From the NCBI GenBank assembly GCA_028015205.1, contig CM051514.1, positions 27,854,150-27,918,149 of the forward strand: a stretch of DNA of 64,000 bases, written 5' to 3'. This document shows positions 45,403 to 58,105 of the stretch, piece by piece. The position numbers were made by a program, and so were the translations under genes. Within the stretch, counting starts at the first letter, position 1. Every line of letters begins with the position of its first letter. Below the pieces are notes generated by a model. The model did no database searches. It saw only the letters and a list, made by a program, of their open reading frames with translations, and was not told the DNA's origin. The stretch is from Mytilisepta virgata. Its lineage: Eukaryota > Mollusca > Bivalvia > Mytilida > Mytilidae.

Positions 45403-48400
45403 TGAAACACAATATATTAGAAATTGTATAGAAAGTGATAGAAGTTTACATATAACGTTATGTACCGAATCATTATGAATATGTTTATCAGATTAAAATG
45501 TGCAGTTATTTGAAACTTTTCCTGCAAACTTGAAATTTTAATTGAGATGCATTTACTGTAATTTATATTAATAATCAAGTTTGTACTATATATTTAGATT
45601 GGCTGTCTAAAAGAAAACCACAATAAATTTATTAATATATGCGATAATACACGGTTATCATCTTTAACTGTTTTTATGTAATAACATTATTGATGCGATT
45701 CTTTATGTATAATATCTCAATCGTTACATTTTTATCGACTATTTTGTTTTGATTTGTATTTTTTTATGTTTAAGAAAGTGGGTATCTTGAAGAAAATGTT
45801 CCTTGCCTGGCACGGTTAAAGCAGCATCGGACACGGGCAATTGACCATTGGACCTTGTTTTCTGCAGAAAACATATTTTTCAGGGAGAGTTATGAACAAA
45901 TTATAAACAAATATCAAAAATCGGAATTTTTTTCGCGGTTCTATAAAGAAAAGCACATGTAAATTTTTTTGCTATGTTTTATTTTATTTTTAGTTTTCCA
46001 ATTTTTTCTTGACGATCACACTTGATTTGTTACAATCCAGAAATTCATTGTACACATTTAAATATTGGATCCGATTTCGTTTTTGTTTAATTCAAAGGTT
46101 TTGTTTCTTGAATATTATTTAAACATGCTAGGAATGAAATTTGTGACTTGTTTTGTTTATTAGCCACACACATAAAATTATGTAAGAGAGGTTAATTTGT
46201 TAAAGGAAGCATTTTTTAATTAAACATATAGGCGTGCCAGTGGATCAATTCACTTTATTCTCATACACCAACAATACAGTCATGACAGTATGGCATAGAG
46301 ATACACATATTTACAATATATACAATATATACATACAACTTAATCAGGAGGGTTCACACCTATATTTATATGGCAAATAAAACGACGTAGTTTCTGTAGA
46401 ACTGCCTTCATTTTTAATAACATCAATTAATTCCTTAAATTTCAAAATATTTGTCAAAAAACTTCCTTATTTATGAATTATTTACAATGCACAGGTTTGC
46501 AATTTAGAGATTAACTTACATTTAGTGTTTTTATTATATGAAATAAGTGAAGTGGGGGATTGATATTTGGCTAAACATTTCAAGCAATTTGAAAAGTTTA
46601 AAAAATCTTACCCACTCCATAATTGTACTGATGAAATGAGGGACGCCAAAATGAAACTAATCAACAATATCCTCAACATTATTATTACGAAGTGGTGTCC
46701 ATACAAGGAATATGTTTCAGTTGTATAGTAACATTATTCTTGTTGAAAAATATTTGTTGAAAAACTTCCTTATTTACGAAGTATTTACAATGCGCAGGTT
46801 TGCAATTTAGAGATTAACTTACATTAATTGTTTTTATTATACGAAAGAAGTGATGCGGGGGATTGATATATGTTTGCTAAACGTCCAGTGTCAAATACCG
46901 GTAGTTCATGCTTCTTTAGGACGAGAACCACTTCAATAATTTATCGAGCACAATTCAAATGCGGAATGGACGGGACACAAAGGGAACCGATTTAGACGGT
47001 ACAAATCACCCCCGTCCGCCCATGGAAAATCGAGCCACCCCATTTTTTTTTAATTATCTAGAGTTCGGTTTTCGGAAATGTCGATGATAATCTTTCAGAT
47101 AACTTGAAATTGCCTTATTGTTAAAGATATAAAAATGAAATAACATTTATGATACAAAATAGGTACACACTAATAGGAAATATCCGTGGTTCAGAAATAT
47201 CATTCTCGAACTAAATTTTTTAAAGAGGGGATGTGTCATCCTGCTAATTTGTGTTAGAGCAAATGTTTCTTGAGAGTGCAGACTTATCTTCATAGTACCA
47301 TTATTTATACATATATGTTCATTTTGTATTTCAAAGATAAGATCGAGTAACGTATTGTTGACATCAAACAATTTCCGAATTCGTACGGAGACAAACTTAA
47401 CACCGCTTTTAGCCGATCGTATCTTAAGAAGTAATGTTTTTACAAAAACTTATTAGATGAAAGAGATAAACTTAGATATAAAACTTTGCTTTGATTGAAG
47501 TTTCCGACAATGGTCCTCTCTAGTCTACTTTTTGTCATTTCTTATTTTTATCAAATACATGCTTCAAACGCTTCACTATATCGATGATAAAATATGGATA
47601 TTTTTATTCCAACGTCACGTACGTCAGACGGCTTGTTTTTGCAACGCCATAGTATAATTTTGCGTTGTGTAATAGCGTCTTCCTGTCTGAATACAACCTC
47701 CGACGCAAGGGTTCGGCTCTCCGAACATTCCCGAAGTTCTCTGATTCTGAATACTTATGTTGCGGTATTTCAAAATGTCGTAGAACTGTCATATTGGAAT
47801 ACAAATAATTCATCGTGGCTTCAAAATATCCTGTCAATCGTGGCAAAATATATTTGGCATAAAGGGCCTAACCCTGGTAAAATCAGGAGATTTTGAAGCC
47901 CCCATGAATTTTTATCAATTTGTGGTTGCTTTTGTTCAATTTTGTATACCATTGATTCCGGGGTAATTGTATTTCTCTTCTTACTCATCAAACTCACATG
48001 ATGACACCGAGGTTCCCTTTGCTTACCTCAGACTGATAACCCATCATTCAACTGTTATTCGAACGCACCGCGGCAATATTGCGATATCAGACTCTCGTGA
48101 TGATACCCGGACCAATATGGATTAGGTCATGTATTAATCTATAAGTAACGATGCATTATTGACGAGTATCCTTTCGTTTTAATATTGTATGTTCAGCCTT
48201 AATTGGTATCATCACTATAAAAGTTTAGCGATGACGATTTGTTTGACCGACAAGAAGTTTCAATCTCTCCAATGACGCATGATCCTACTGTAATTTCTAC
48301 CTCACCGTGTTTTACACGCTTAGGGAGCACCCATTTAATTGATTTTTAGCGGGGGGGGGGGGGGCTATTTTTTCCTCAAAATTTTGGGTGTAAATTTTTA

Positions 48401-49933
48401 TTCTCATGTATAACAAGAAATTTCCAGATTGGCCCAGGTCCTGTCTTTTTATTTTGCCAAGATCCTGGTCCTGTCTTTTTATTTCAAACTTGATCATCGA
48501 TCCCCCCCCCTCCCCCCCCCCCCCCCCAAAAAAAAAAAAAAAATTAAATGGTTGCTCCCTTACAATGTCCGGAACAGTAAATGAGTACACTTGAACACCT
48601 GCTTTAGCTCCTATTTTTTGGTTAGATTACTGACCCATAGTATAACTTTACTACAATTGCATACATCTTTATATTAGCGGATGATTAAAATAAGTACAAC
48701 AAAAATATGATATCTTTAATTTTAATATATATATATTTCAGATATACATACACTGTTAAAACGATAAGCATGTCATTGGAATGTAAATATGATGAGTATG
48801 TCTATGACATTAGTATATATAACTGTACATTGAATGTATTATCATGAAGGCGAACTATAATTAAGGGATTATAATACAGGCTAATCAATGAAGCACCTTA
48901 ATATGTATCTTATACTTGATTTGTCAGCAAATATTTGTCCAAATTCCAATTTGAACAGCAGATCCTACCAAATTTTCCACCTGCAGTTCAGTTTTACACG
49001 TTTAAGTAAAGTTATTTTAAAATATAACAAATAACATTGAAATTTGCAAGTATTGATATGTTACAAATGAACTGTATTTAAGGGGATGACTTTCATTTGT
49101 AAATTTATATGTCTTATTATGTATTACAGTTGACAAAAAAAACTGTCGACAGAAAAGCAATCATTTGGTATATAATTTATATATATTTTCATTAATTTTG
49201 TCACTATTCAAAATTTTGAATTTCATACATGTAAAACACTTTTTGGTGACGTCTTATATCATTAAATATACTTTTACGTCTCCGGAATATTTCTCTCGAA
49301 GAATAAAGGACTAACTAGCTTCTAAATAATTTGATTTTTAGCTTAAATATGTTACAAAAATGGTATATAATTTATTGTAATTAATTTGTCTCGATTACCT
49401 GTATTCTTAGTCCAGTATGTATAAGAAAGCTCATATATATGTCACACATTTGCCGTTAGGCAGGGGAGATTATAAAATAACTTCCAGTTAGCCCATAAAA
49501 TTTCAATTAACTCCCTTTGATTAAGGGGGATATATGTTTATTGAGGATATTCGCTGGACAGGTATTTGAATTTTTGTCAGATTTTTGGAATCTTCTGGTT
49601 TTATCCATTTTATTGCCATAAAATATTTTACTCGCTAACCCCCATTTTTCTTTTTATAAATCATTTGCATACAGAATAATAAGCCATTTGTAAAAATCTT
49701 ATAAAATCATTGTTATTATTTAATGGTTTTTGAGAAATAAAACTTGTCAATGATAAAGCTATGTAAAATCAAGAGAGTATATTTTTCAAGCCAAATTTTC
49801 AATGGCTTATATCTCGAAAGCAAGCACATGGACCTATACCTTTTTCGCTCTTTTAATTCCTTTATCAATCAACTATCAATATGTACAAAAGTTATGAAAA
49901 GATTTTTATTTTGTAACTGAGCAGCGAACATCC
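45403..49933. other. No gene recognised between the R modules and the pseudokinase 3' end
   Basis: Mostly AT-rich. It contains a direct duplication of about 130 bp (46,455-46,585 and 46,757-46,890, with TTGCAATTTAGAGATTAACT in both), an ORF pair at 47.6-47.9 kb that looks like a dispersed repeat, and poly-G (48,350-48,366) and poly-C/poly-A (48,500-48,543) runs in a repeat ending GGTTGCTCCC that also occurs near 44,230 and 54,050. Confidence 0.5.
49905..49910 (-). promoter_or_regulatory. Candidate AATAAA polyadenylation signal
   Basis: AATAAA on the minus strand, 24 nt after the stop codon of the pseudokinase gene. It is close to the stop and AT-rich sequence makes chance matches common, so a later signal could be the one used. 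Confidence 0.3.
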
Positions 49934-50075
49934 TTAAAAATCATTTCTGCTGTAGTAATAGTAGTCATCATCAGGAGATTCTGTAAACATTGCGTTCATT
50001 TCATCTTTGATTTGGGCGAATCCTGTTCGTTTTCGAGGGTCGTAACGCCAACATTTCCTCATGATTGAGTAAAAC
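49934..50075 (-). CDS. Terminal exon: kinase alpha-H/I and Tyr-rich tail
   Basis: A 142-nt exon including TAA at 49934-49936, entering in phase 2, acceptor TTGCAG. It encodes FYSIMRKCWRYDPRKRTGFA, then the tail ESPDDDYYYYSRNDF. CW-x-x-DP-x-x-R is the conserved subdomain XI motif. The tail has four consecutive tyrosines after three aspartates, possible phospho-docking sites for a partner kinase. Confidence 0.92.
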
Positions 50076-51540
50076 CTGCAACAATAGATAATAGTGAATG
50101 TAGTCAAAATGACTCTTAGTTGAAATAAATCTCACGCAATGCAAATAATTGTGATTCGACAAGCTCTTCTAGACATAAAAGAAAAATAACTACTTTCCTT
50201 TTCAGATACAGAAAAATATTTCATTGACTCACAACGCGCCATTTACAAGTTTTAAATATTTTCTTTCTATCGTTAACGTATTTGTAACATGAACAAAATA
50301 AAATCACGTTTAATTATTAATAAATTCACAAATAAAATTAAGGCAGGACCAGGATTTTGGCAAAATAAAAACCCAGGGTCCGTTTAGGTGTGAAAAAAAA
50401 TACAGTACCCATGTCAATCAGGAAATGTTTTAGTTTAAGTTAACTTCCGATACCAAGGGAACGAACCCCGTTTGACTGATGTAAAGAATGGTTTCCGATT
50501 TTAGTCATTGGGTATATCGCCTATATTTCAATCTCGCGATAACAGTTTTGTTGCCGTCTAGTGTTCAAGTTTGGTTTACATCAATCGATCCCATTCTCCA
50601 CGGCATTACAGTTTTAAAAAAAGTTAAATACTTTCCTTAGTAACCGCTTCAAAAAGCATTAATTTCAATAAAGTTTTAAGAAAATTATATAATTTTACTG
50701 AATAATTGGCACCACTTAAAGACACTGAACCGAGAATGTGAGACTTATTTTCAATTGTAATATGTAATTATGTTCCCCCTGCCTTCTTTTCCCTAGCGCA
50801 AATGTCTCCCGTCAAAACAAATGGTTCAACGTGAATCACTGTCGAAGTTTATCCACAAGATAAGTGTCTCAAAAAGAGTTAAAATAATCCATTTTTAAAG
50901 CAATGCTTGTTTCAATTGTTTTACTTACAGTGCATTGCTGTTTAAATGTATTCTGCAGTTGCCTGTAGGTTGGAGAGTTGAATGTACAATTTCTTCAGTC
51001 AAAGACCACAAATCAAGGACAAGGAGGAATGATAAAATAATCTTTATGTTATGCGTTCATAGAAATTATGACAAATGGCAGACGTCAAATAGATAATAAT
51101 CAGTTACTCCAGTAACAGTTTGTACTTTAAGGAGTTGTATTTTGCATTAGGCAAGTTGTGGGGCCATGGTAGACACAGTTGTTTCTGTTAAAAAAATACC
51201 ATATATCCCTATGCAGATACAGTATCCTGACATATTTTGTTCAACTATATACAACAACAGAAACCCACACACAAAATCATAAACATTTAAAATTCATAAA
51301 CCAGTCTTACTTAATTCACAGGCAGTCGACATATGTATCTACTTTCTAACTTGTCTGCTTTCACTTTTAATATTTCAAGGCAATATACGACATTATAACT
51401 ATTTCCCTGACGTATAGGACCAACCCAGCTGTTATGAGTAAAATTAGAGGGTCGCAGGGGTCTGTATTGCTCCCTGGATTTTGTTTGACATCCATGTTCA
51501 AATTTGGTGTCAATGGACATTGTGTCCAGTTTATAATTTT

Positions 51541-51945
51541 TATAAACTAGATTGAGGCAGTCGGAAACGACAGCTATCCCCACTCCCAGAATCATATCTT
51601 TGAAATCAGGTCCAATTTTTGGAAAATCAAAAACCTTACTGTGCATCAATCTGCATACAGTGTATGACAATACTGTATAGAAATAAAATGCATAACATGA
51701 AAAACGAAAGAAGAGTTTCAGTCACCAGCTTATAATTCCCAATTTTTGAAATTCGATCCCCGAAGGCCCCAATTTTTGAAAATCAAAATTCTAAAATCTT
51801 ATTGGGCATCTATATACAGTGTGTGACAATATTGTACAGAAATTAAATACACAAAATGAAAAATGAAAGAAGAGTTTAGGTCACAAGCTTAAATTCCCAA
51901 TTTTCAAAATTCAACCCCTGAGGGCACCAAGTTTTGGATTTTTCA
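51541..51945. repeat. Dispersed repeat X, copy 2
   Basis: In the last intron of the pseudokinase gene. Units with CCAATTTTTGAAAATC, CTTATTGGGCATCT-like and TGACAATACTGTATAGAAAT, matching 4,256-4,780. It starts AGGCAGTCGGAAACGACAGC, like AGGCAGTTGGAAACGACAGC at 4,276. Confidence 0.7.
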
Positions 51946-52044
51946 TTTTTCATTAGGTTTATTGATTTAATTTCTTTATTATAGAATGATTACATACTAT
52001 TTTAGGATGGGAATAAGGTTTTATATTTTTGACTATAGGAAGTG

Positions 52045-53055
52045 GGCCAAATACTTATGTAAAGCAAAGTATTGTCCACCAAGACAATATTTCATGACTA
52101 TGTATCATGAAATATTGTCCTACTCTATGAAAAAATGTCCAGAGAAGGACACATTTCATTGTGGAATTTTGTCAGTATATAGACAATATTTCACAGATGA
52201 ATACTATTGTCATGAAATGTTGTCTCATGAAGGGGAGGTTATCAACATGTATCATGTTGGATAATGATATCATTAAAGTGTTTTCTTTGATTGACAATAA
52301 CAAATAAACACAAATTAATAAATAGATACAGGTATAAACATAAAACTAGTTTTGCTCATCATGGATGACAAAGAATACAAAACATTTTTCGAATATCTCA
52401 GTCATAAAGTTGTACCGGAGGGAATTTCTGAAAATCAGAAAAGAGTTATCAGAAGAAAGACTGATTCATTTTGTTTACAAAATAATGAAATTTATATCAA
52501 AAGTTTTGACAAGAAAACAAATGATGTTACAAATGAACTTAATTCATGAAGATAAATTGGAAAGAGTGATGTATCTTTGTTATATAGAAAGTGGAGGACA
52601 TCCTTAATTCGTTAATATATTGACAATTCATAAAGTCATCTATGCAAATTTGAATATAGATTATGTTCGAATAAATATTAGTTTGAAATATAAAATACTT
52701 GCTTTACAAAATAATTTCAGTTATGATTTAAAAATCTGCATGCTGTGCTTGTGTACTGTTTTTAATTAAGAAATGTTTTCATGGACAATATTTCATAGTG
52801 AACATATTATTCTCTATGAAATATTGTAATGGACAGAATTTCATAGTGAAATATTGTCCAGAAGGAGGGGACAAAATTTCACGGCCAAGGACACTATTTC
52901 ATAATGAAATATTGTCCTGGACAGTATTTCATTATGAAATAGTGTCCACGGACAATATTTTATATGAAATTTTGTCCGACGGACAATATTTTATATGAAA
53001 TTTTGTCCGACAGACAATATTTCATGGAGGACAATATTTCATGTTACAATTACAG
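52045..53055. mobile_element. Foldback element D (GGACAATATTTCAT palindromes) with integrase fragment
   Basis: Two arrays of the palindromic unit GGACAATATTTCAT / ATGAAATATTGTCC (52,065-52,240 and 52,785-53,050) flank an integrase-like fragment. The right end is ...TTTCATGTTACA, like foldback A (TTTTTGTTACA). ATTACA occurs at 51,987-51,992 and just after 53,052, a possible but unproven 6-bp duplication. It sits in the last intron of the pseudokinase gene. Confidence 0.65.
52361..52607 (+). pseudogene. Integrase zinc-binding (H2C2-type) N-terminal fragment, frameshifted
   Basis: MDDKEYKTFFEYLSH, then SENQKRVIRRKTDSFCLQNN, then after a frameshift near 52,545 EDKLERVMYLCYIESGGHP. This order (Y-L, NQKR-x-x-RR-x-x-x-F, L-x-x-CH-x-x-GGHPG-like) matches the segment before the H2C2 zinc finger of Gypsy/Ginger integrases and KRBA2-like proteins. 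The core DDE domain is missing. Confidence 0.65.
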
Positions 53056-53930
53056 GGGGTGCGGTGATCACTGTTGATTCCGACAGTACAGATTTCTAGT
53101 TTTTACAACCCACATTATTGTGAATTGTTTACATTAACAGAGTTACTTTGTGGTAACCACTGAAATCATGGTATTTGTTAATAGTCATATATGTGTAAAT
53201 CTTGATTTTCACGCTTCTCACCTGTCGTCATGGTAACCGAATGTTGACAGAAATTTAAATATCTTTTATTTGATTCTCACATTATAAATATCCAATAAAA
53301 ATTATGCATGTTTAAGAAAAGATTCACCATATATGCCACATTCTGTACATAATTATAAATATAGACAGAAAAATGCCATTTATTTCTGTTTCCGTGGTGT
53401 AACAAACATGTGTATAGTTCCCAAAATAGTCTGGTGACCCATATATTTCTGTTTATTATTTGAAAGCACATTTTTTTGGACTATCATATGTCAAATCTTA
53501 AAAAAAATTCATTGAACCAATTTTTTGGAAATTCAAGGAAAACAGAAATTTTTACAGAAATCTTCGTTTTTGTTGGTTGCTATGGTGAATGCATTAGGTC
53601 AGAAATTAATAGATATGCCTACCAATGCCATTATTTGTGTTCTATTTACTTTTTGAACAGTATGTATGTGATAACGGCAGAACAAACTCTCATTTTACTT
53701 TCAAAGGCTCTAAAAAAATCCATAATTATTACTTCGGATATGTATTTATTAATACAATCGAAATTCCAACTTTGGATACCGTTACCATGGAAACGAACCT
53801 GGTGACATGCTATTTTTTTTATCAAATTTTTAAAGAGGTCAATGCAAAGTATGTTTATGCAAAATGTTAGAAAAATCCATTGGGTAGAAAAAAAAGGCTA
53901 CATCTATAGGCATCCACCTTAAATGAAAAT

Positions 53931-53961
<31 letters not shown>

Positions 53962-54149
53962 TTACCCCGCGATAGTGACCGAAAAAATATGGAACCAAAA
54001 TTTCCGCGAATAAAATAGGAAGGATTAAATGTTTCATAAAAATCCAAAGGTTGCTCCCTTCACGAAACAGAATGCAGGTACTCGGTTCTGGTATTTAATT
54101 TTCGCATAGGAAATTGGTTCTGAATAACCTGTATATTTATCATACATAC

Positions 54150-54243
54150 TTATCATCACAGTACTCAGGTTTAGCCATCTTATAACCCTGTTTAAGTTTG
54201 GAAGGAACCTCTCTGCTTTGGAGTCCAGGGTACGGGGTCTCTC
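54150..54243 (-). CDS. Exon: kinase alpha-G
   Basis: A 94-nt exon, phase 1 to phase 2, acceptor TTGCAG, donor ATAA followed by GTATGT. It encodes ETPYPGLQSREVPSKLKQGY and KMAKPEYCDD, the classic G-x-x-PYPG ... L-x-x-GY-x-M-x-KP-x-x-C segment of RTKs. Confidence 0.92.
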
Positions 54244-54539
54244 CTGCAATATCATACAGCAATTACCATAATAAGCAAATAATTCAATATATATTGTTAA
54301 TTAACAAGGGATAGCAGAACTATAATATACCAACCGGTGAGCAATTCTCAAGACGTTTTATACACAACTGCAAAATGAAAAAAAAAAAAAAAAACGTATA
54401 ACCAGCAGACCAAGGTAACTAATGTAGTACAATTGATAGACGGATTGTTGTTTTACGTCACGTTTAGGCAGAAAAATTAAAATATACACTTTTTGTGTTT
54501 AATAAAAGCTTACGTTCTCAACTTCTTGTACATGTAGGG

Positions 54540-55020
54540 TTAAACCATCTTCCCTAACCAAGGGTTACTATTCGCTTCTAGCTCTTCACCCTTGGCAGAT
54601 TAAGCCAGAATTTGTAAACAACACGCGGCGACATCTCACGCCAACTATGATTACATCACTACTGACCAATGATCACTGTACTGTTCGACTTCGTAAAAAT
54701 TAACACACAAACGTACTTTGGCATTTTATCGTCTGAACGAGGTAAATAACTCAAAACCTCAATAAGTTGGTTGAACACATTAAACTGACTGTAAATATTG
54801 ATCTGTTATGTGTCTAGTGGAATAACCTGCAATTTTCAACGCATTTCGCCGTATTATTTGTTAACATTGTCGACATGTTATCGTTGTTTTCTGATTGGTG
54901 TAGCCTGTCTCAGCTGCATCCAATAAAAATAAGTAATGCACTGACACGAAATTCGTAATCTGCCAAGGATGAAGAGAAAGATGCGAATCATAACCCTTGG
55001 CTATAGCGAAGATGGGTTAT
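54540..55020. mobile_element. MITE with ~73-bp TIRs in intron
   Basis: Left TIR 54540-54612 (AACCATCTTCCCTAACCAAG and CTTGGCAGATTA) and right TIR 54945-55020 (its complement, ending CGAAGATGGGTTAT). A TTA trinucleotide is at both borders, so a TTA or TA duplication is possible. No ORF. Confidence 0.75.
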
Positions 55021-55671
55021 ACAAACTAGTAAGCAGGAGAACCATTCCCACATTAAGTTGATCAATGCCTTGTTATAAAGTAAATTGAAAATCATTATCG
55101 TTAGAAGATATATAGATTAGAAGACGCGTAGATTGTGTTTAACATTAAAAAAAGTTCATCGCGAGTGCTTTCCTTGATTTTGATACTTACTGTCTGTAAA
55201 CCTCATTTTGTAAATGGATTTTTGGCATTTTGGAAGCCTTAATAATCACAAGGGAATTTTTTGTTTGTTAGTGTTGTTTCTATTTCCAATAAAACTTAAA
55301 ATGTTTACAATTGGTTAAAAAAGGTTATATTTTTAAACCTCAAAAATGATTCTCAATCGGGAGTTTCCAATAGAAAAATTAATGCACTTAAAAATTTTAG
55401 AAAATTAAAAGACTGATTTGACTTACTCAGACGAAAATTTGTAAAATTTTAAATAATTTTAATGCACTTTGTTACAAGCCACTCTCTAATAATTAATTAG
55501 TATTTTTATATACCAGTCTATATATCATCTGCTGTCTATAATGATAACAATCCTCTAGTGACTGCAGCAAGTCTGTTATTTGTGCATTTTCATTTCATTT
55601 TATAAAATCTCATTGGAAGAGGTAACTCCCTTTTACATCATTAAACAATATCAGGTAAGTTCAAATTGTTT

Positions 55672-55936
55672 TGGGGGCCTTGGTGGCCGAGTGGTCTAGG
55701 TAGTTCCTCATGACTACTAATGATCACTAACCTGTCAACGCTGAGTTTGTGAGTTCGAATCTCATCTGTGGCGGGGTGTGTTCGACTCATATCTTAATTG
55801 ACAAGGATTGCCAATTTTCCTACCGAAGGTCGGTGGTTCTCTCAGAGTACTTTAGCTTCCTCCACCAATAAAAACTGGCCACCGCGAAATAGCCAAATGT
55901 GCTAAAAAGTAAACCCCAACTAAACAAACAAACAAA
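55672..55936 (+). mobile_element. tRNA-derived SINE, copy 2
   Basis: GGGGGCCTTGGTGGCCGAGT (A box), GAGTTCGAATCTCATC (B box), a shared body with CCGAAGGTCGGTGGTTCTC, and a CAAACAAACAAA tail. Flanked by TCAAATTGTTT at 55661-55671 and 55937-55947 (11-bp target duplication). It sits in the intron between the alpha-F and alpha-G exons. Confidence 0.92.
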
Positions 55937-56460
55937 TCAAATTGTTTAACTTACTACTTTGATAATTTGCATCTTTAAGCCAAGTGATTAGACAATTCAC
56001 ATTTAAGATAGTCAAATTTTGAAGAATCCATTTCCGCGGACTTAGGTCTACAGACAGTAGTTATGGGTGAATCAAGACGAAATGCGCTGACAAATGATAA
56101 GAAAACGCTTGCTGCAAGAATGTTAAAGCCGACAGTACATATAAAGTAACGACGGGTAAACAATCCATACTAATAAAAAATCTCAAGGATCCATAGGTCA
56201 TAATACTATTCCAGTTCAAAGATTATATTATTCAACCTTAACCATTATGCATGTTTAAATAAGCGATTGGTGATTTAAAAGGCTGCTCTTAGCCAATTAC
56301 TGGCGTCGTTTTTTAGTCTCGATTATTAAGTTCACCTTACACTAAATTGTTTTGTTTTAATTAATATGATAAATAAACTTACTTGCACAGGTTTCAGTTT
56401 GAAAAGGGGTTGCAACTTGAGAAAGAATTCAACTAAACTAAGTATATTTATTATACAAAC

Positions 56461-56584
56461 CTAGGGAAAATATTTCCCACAAGACAATTGCAAAGGACCA
56501 GACGTCACTGAGCTCATTTGCATTAACTGTAGATTTCACACATTCTGGAGCCATCCATTTAATTGGGATTCTTTCATTTGTTTC
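56461..56584 (-). CDS. Exon: activation segment end and alpha-F
   Basis: A 124-nt exon, phase 0 to phase 1, acceptor TTTTAAG, donor CCTAG followed by GTTTGT. It encodes [18 protein letters not shown] and [26 protein letters not shown] is the tyrosine-kinase form of the APE motif, and the alpha-F Asp-Val-Trp is intact, so the C-lobe scaffold is preserved. SFA replaces the usual SFG. Confidence 0.92.
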
Positions 56585-56898
56585 CTTAAAACAAGTATCC
56601 TTTGTTTATTTCAGTAATCTTGAGCATTAGGGATAGTAAATATGTAATACAATGTAATAATAAATAACGTTTTTCATTATTTAAAAGTACATATTGTACT
56701 TTTAACACATAAATAGACAAAAGGATTGCTCAATATGAAATTCTGTAATAAACATGTTAAAATAGAACAGTTCTAGATATACATATCAATGGTTAACTGC
56801 CTTTGATCTATGAGTTTAAAAAAAATCATATCATCAGAAATTATGTGAATCACTGGAATTCTTAACGGATAGTTTAATTTGCTTGAGGATTGTACTAC

Positions 56899-57012
56899 CG
56901 TTTGTCCGTGATGTTCAGTCTCTTCATTTGGATCAGGGCCAAATCCTGCTATTTTTGGATCATAAATGTCATTTAACAGAATGTTTCTTGCTGCCAGTCT
57001 CCTGTGGACAAC
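56899..57012 (-). CDS. Exon: kinase catalytic loop and DFG region (both altered)
   Basis: A 114-nt exon, phase 0 to phase 0, acceptor TTTTTTAG, donor AACG followed by GTAGTA. It reads VVHRRLAARNILLND and then PKIAGFGPDPNEET. RTKs have HRDLAARN and ADFG here. Both catalytic aspartates are replaced (by Arg and Gly) while the surrounding signature is kept, which makes this the key evidence for a pseudokinase. The activation segment up to IPIKW has no tyrosine. Confidence 0.92.
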
Positions 57013-57287
57013 CTAAAAAATAGCACATCTGAAGAAAATATCTCAAAACTAAAATAATGGTAAAAAAAAATAAAACAAAAGAAATTTGCACTTATCAGGA
57101 TTATGTACATGTATATACTCCAAAATTACGTGGGTGGATAAAACTTTATAAATTCCTTTTTCCACCTTTTTTTGGTGACATATTTATAGCAGTAAAGTTC
57201 AGCCTAGTACCATAGTCATCTTGTACTATCAATGTGTAAGTATTTTTCATGAACTTAATTATATAGTTTCTTAGATAAAAGATATAC

Positions 57288-57442
57288 CTTATTTGAAGCA
57301 AGATAGTCCATTCCAAGACAAATACCAAATGCCATTCTACAGAGTCTTTCTTCCAATTCCACAGTGGCGTTATTCTTTGAATGATGAAGGAAGTCTCGAA
57401 GTGTACCCTTGGCACAATACTCCAGCAACATCATTGGACCAC
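57288..57442 (-). CDS. Exon: kinase hinge, alpha-D and alpha-E
   Basis: A 155-nt exon, phase 1 to phase 0, acceptor TGGAAG, donor ATAAG followed by GTATAT. It encodes GPMMLLEYCAKGTLRDFLHH (hinge LEYCAKGTLRDFL), an acidic kinase-insert-like stretch with one NAT, and alpha-E (MAFGICLGMDYLASNK). The reading stays open upstream through M-Y-M-E-G, but only the AG at 57443-57444 gives the correct phase. Confidence 0.9.
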
Positions 57443-58105
57443 CTTCCATATACATAATCATAAACAATTACAGTACAAAATCCACATTATTAGAACATGC
57501 AATTTTATTTCACTTCAATGCATCCTTTTAATACAAAATATCGGCAAAAGAATACCGAAGCGACAAAACTGTATAATAAAGTAAATCTCAGTAGACACTT
57601 TAATTTACTCGATACCATTTTGGATTTAAACAAAAATCACTTAAAATAGTGGACTGACAGTAACAAAATCGTACTAAGTGCAAAATGACCGGCATATCCA
57701 AAACCATGTTGGGAAAGGGCCAGGTTTCAAATAGTTTTACCATTTTATTCAAATTAAGTCTTTTTTCACCTCCACGGGTCATGAAGTAGGTAGCTGATAC
57801 AAAGACTAAACCTGGTTTCGACTATCATGACTATTTGGCAAAACATCTATCAAGCTTGTTGTTAATGTCTGACATCCTATTTTTAACCTTTTTGTATTCT
57901 GGACAAAAATATTAAACCTTTCTTTTAACTCTGCTGCATTAAAACGAAATGGAGTTACGCTTTAAGATTTCAAAACAATACTTTTCTTAATGTTCACTTA
58001 GGGGTGTAAGATTTCCCGAGTTTTAACAAAGGTAAGTGTTTACCTAACGTTTCTGCCTAAATAGTCATTACCTTTTCACGCTTCTTTATCAAATAATTTA
58101 CTCAC

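Noticed and set aside
47594..47896. Overlapping ORFs at 47.6-47.9 kb as a gene
   Set aside because: Both strands are open, there are no splice or start signals, and it looks like a repeat.
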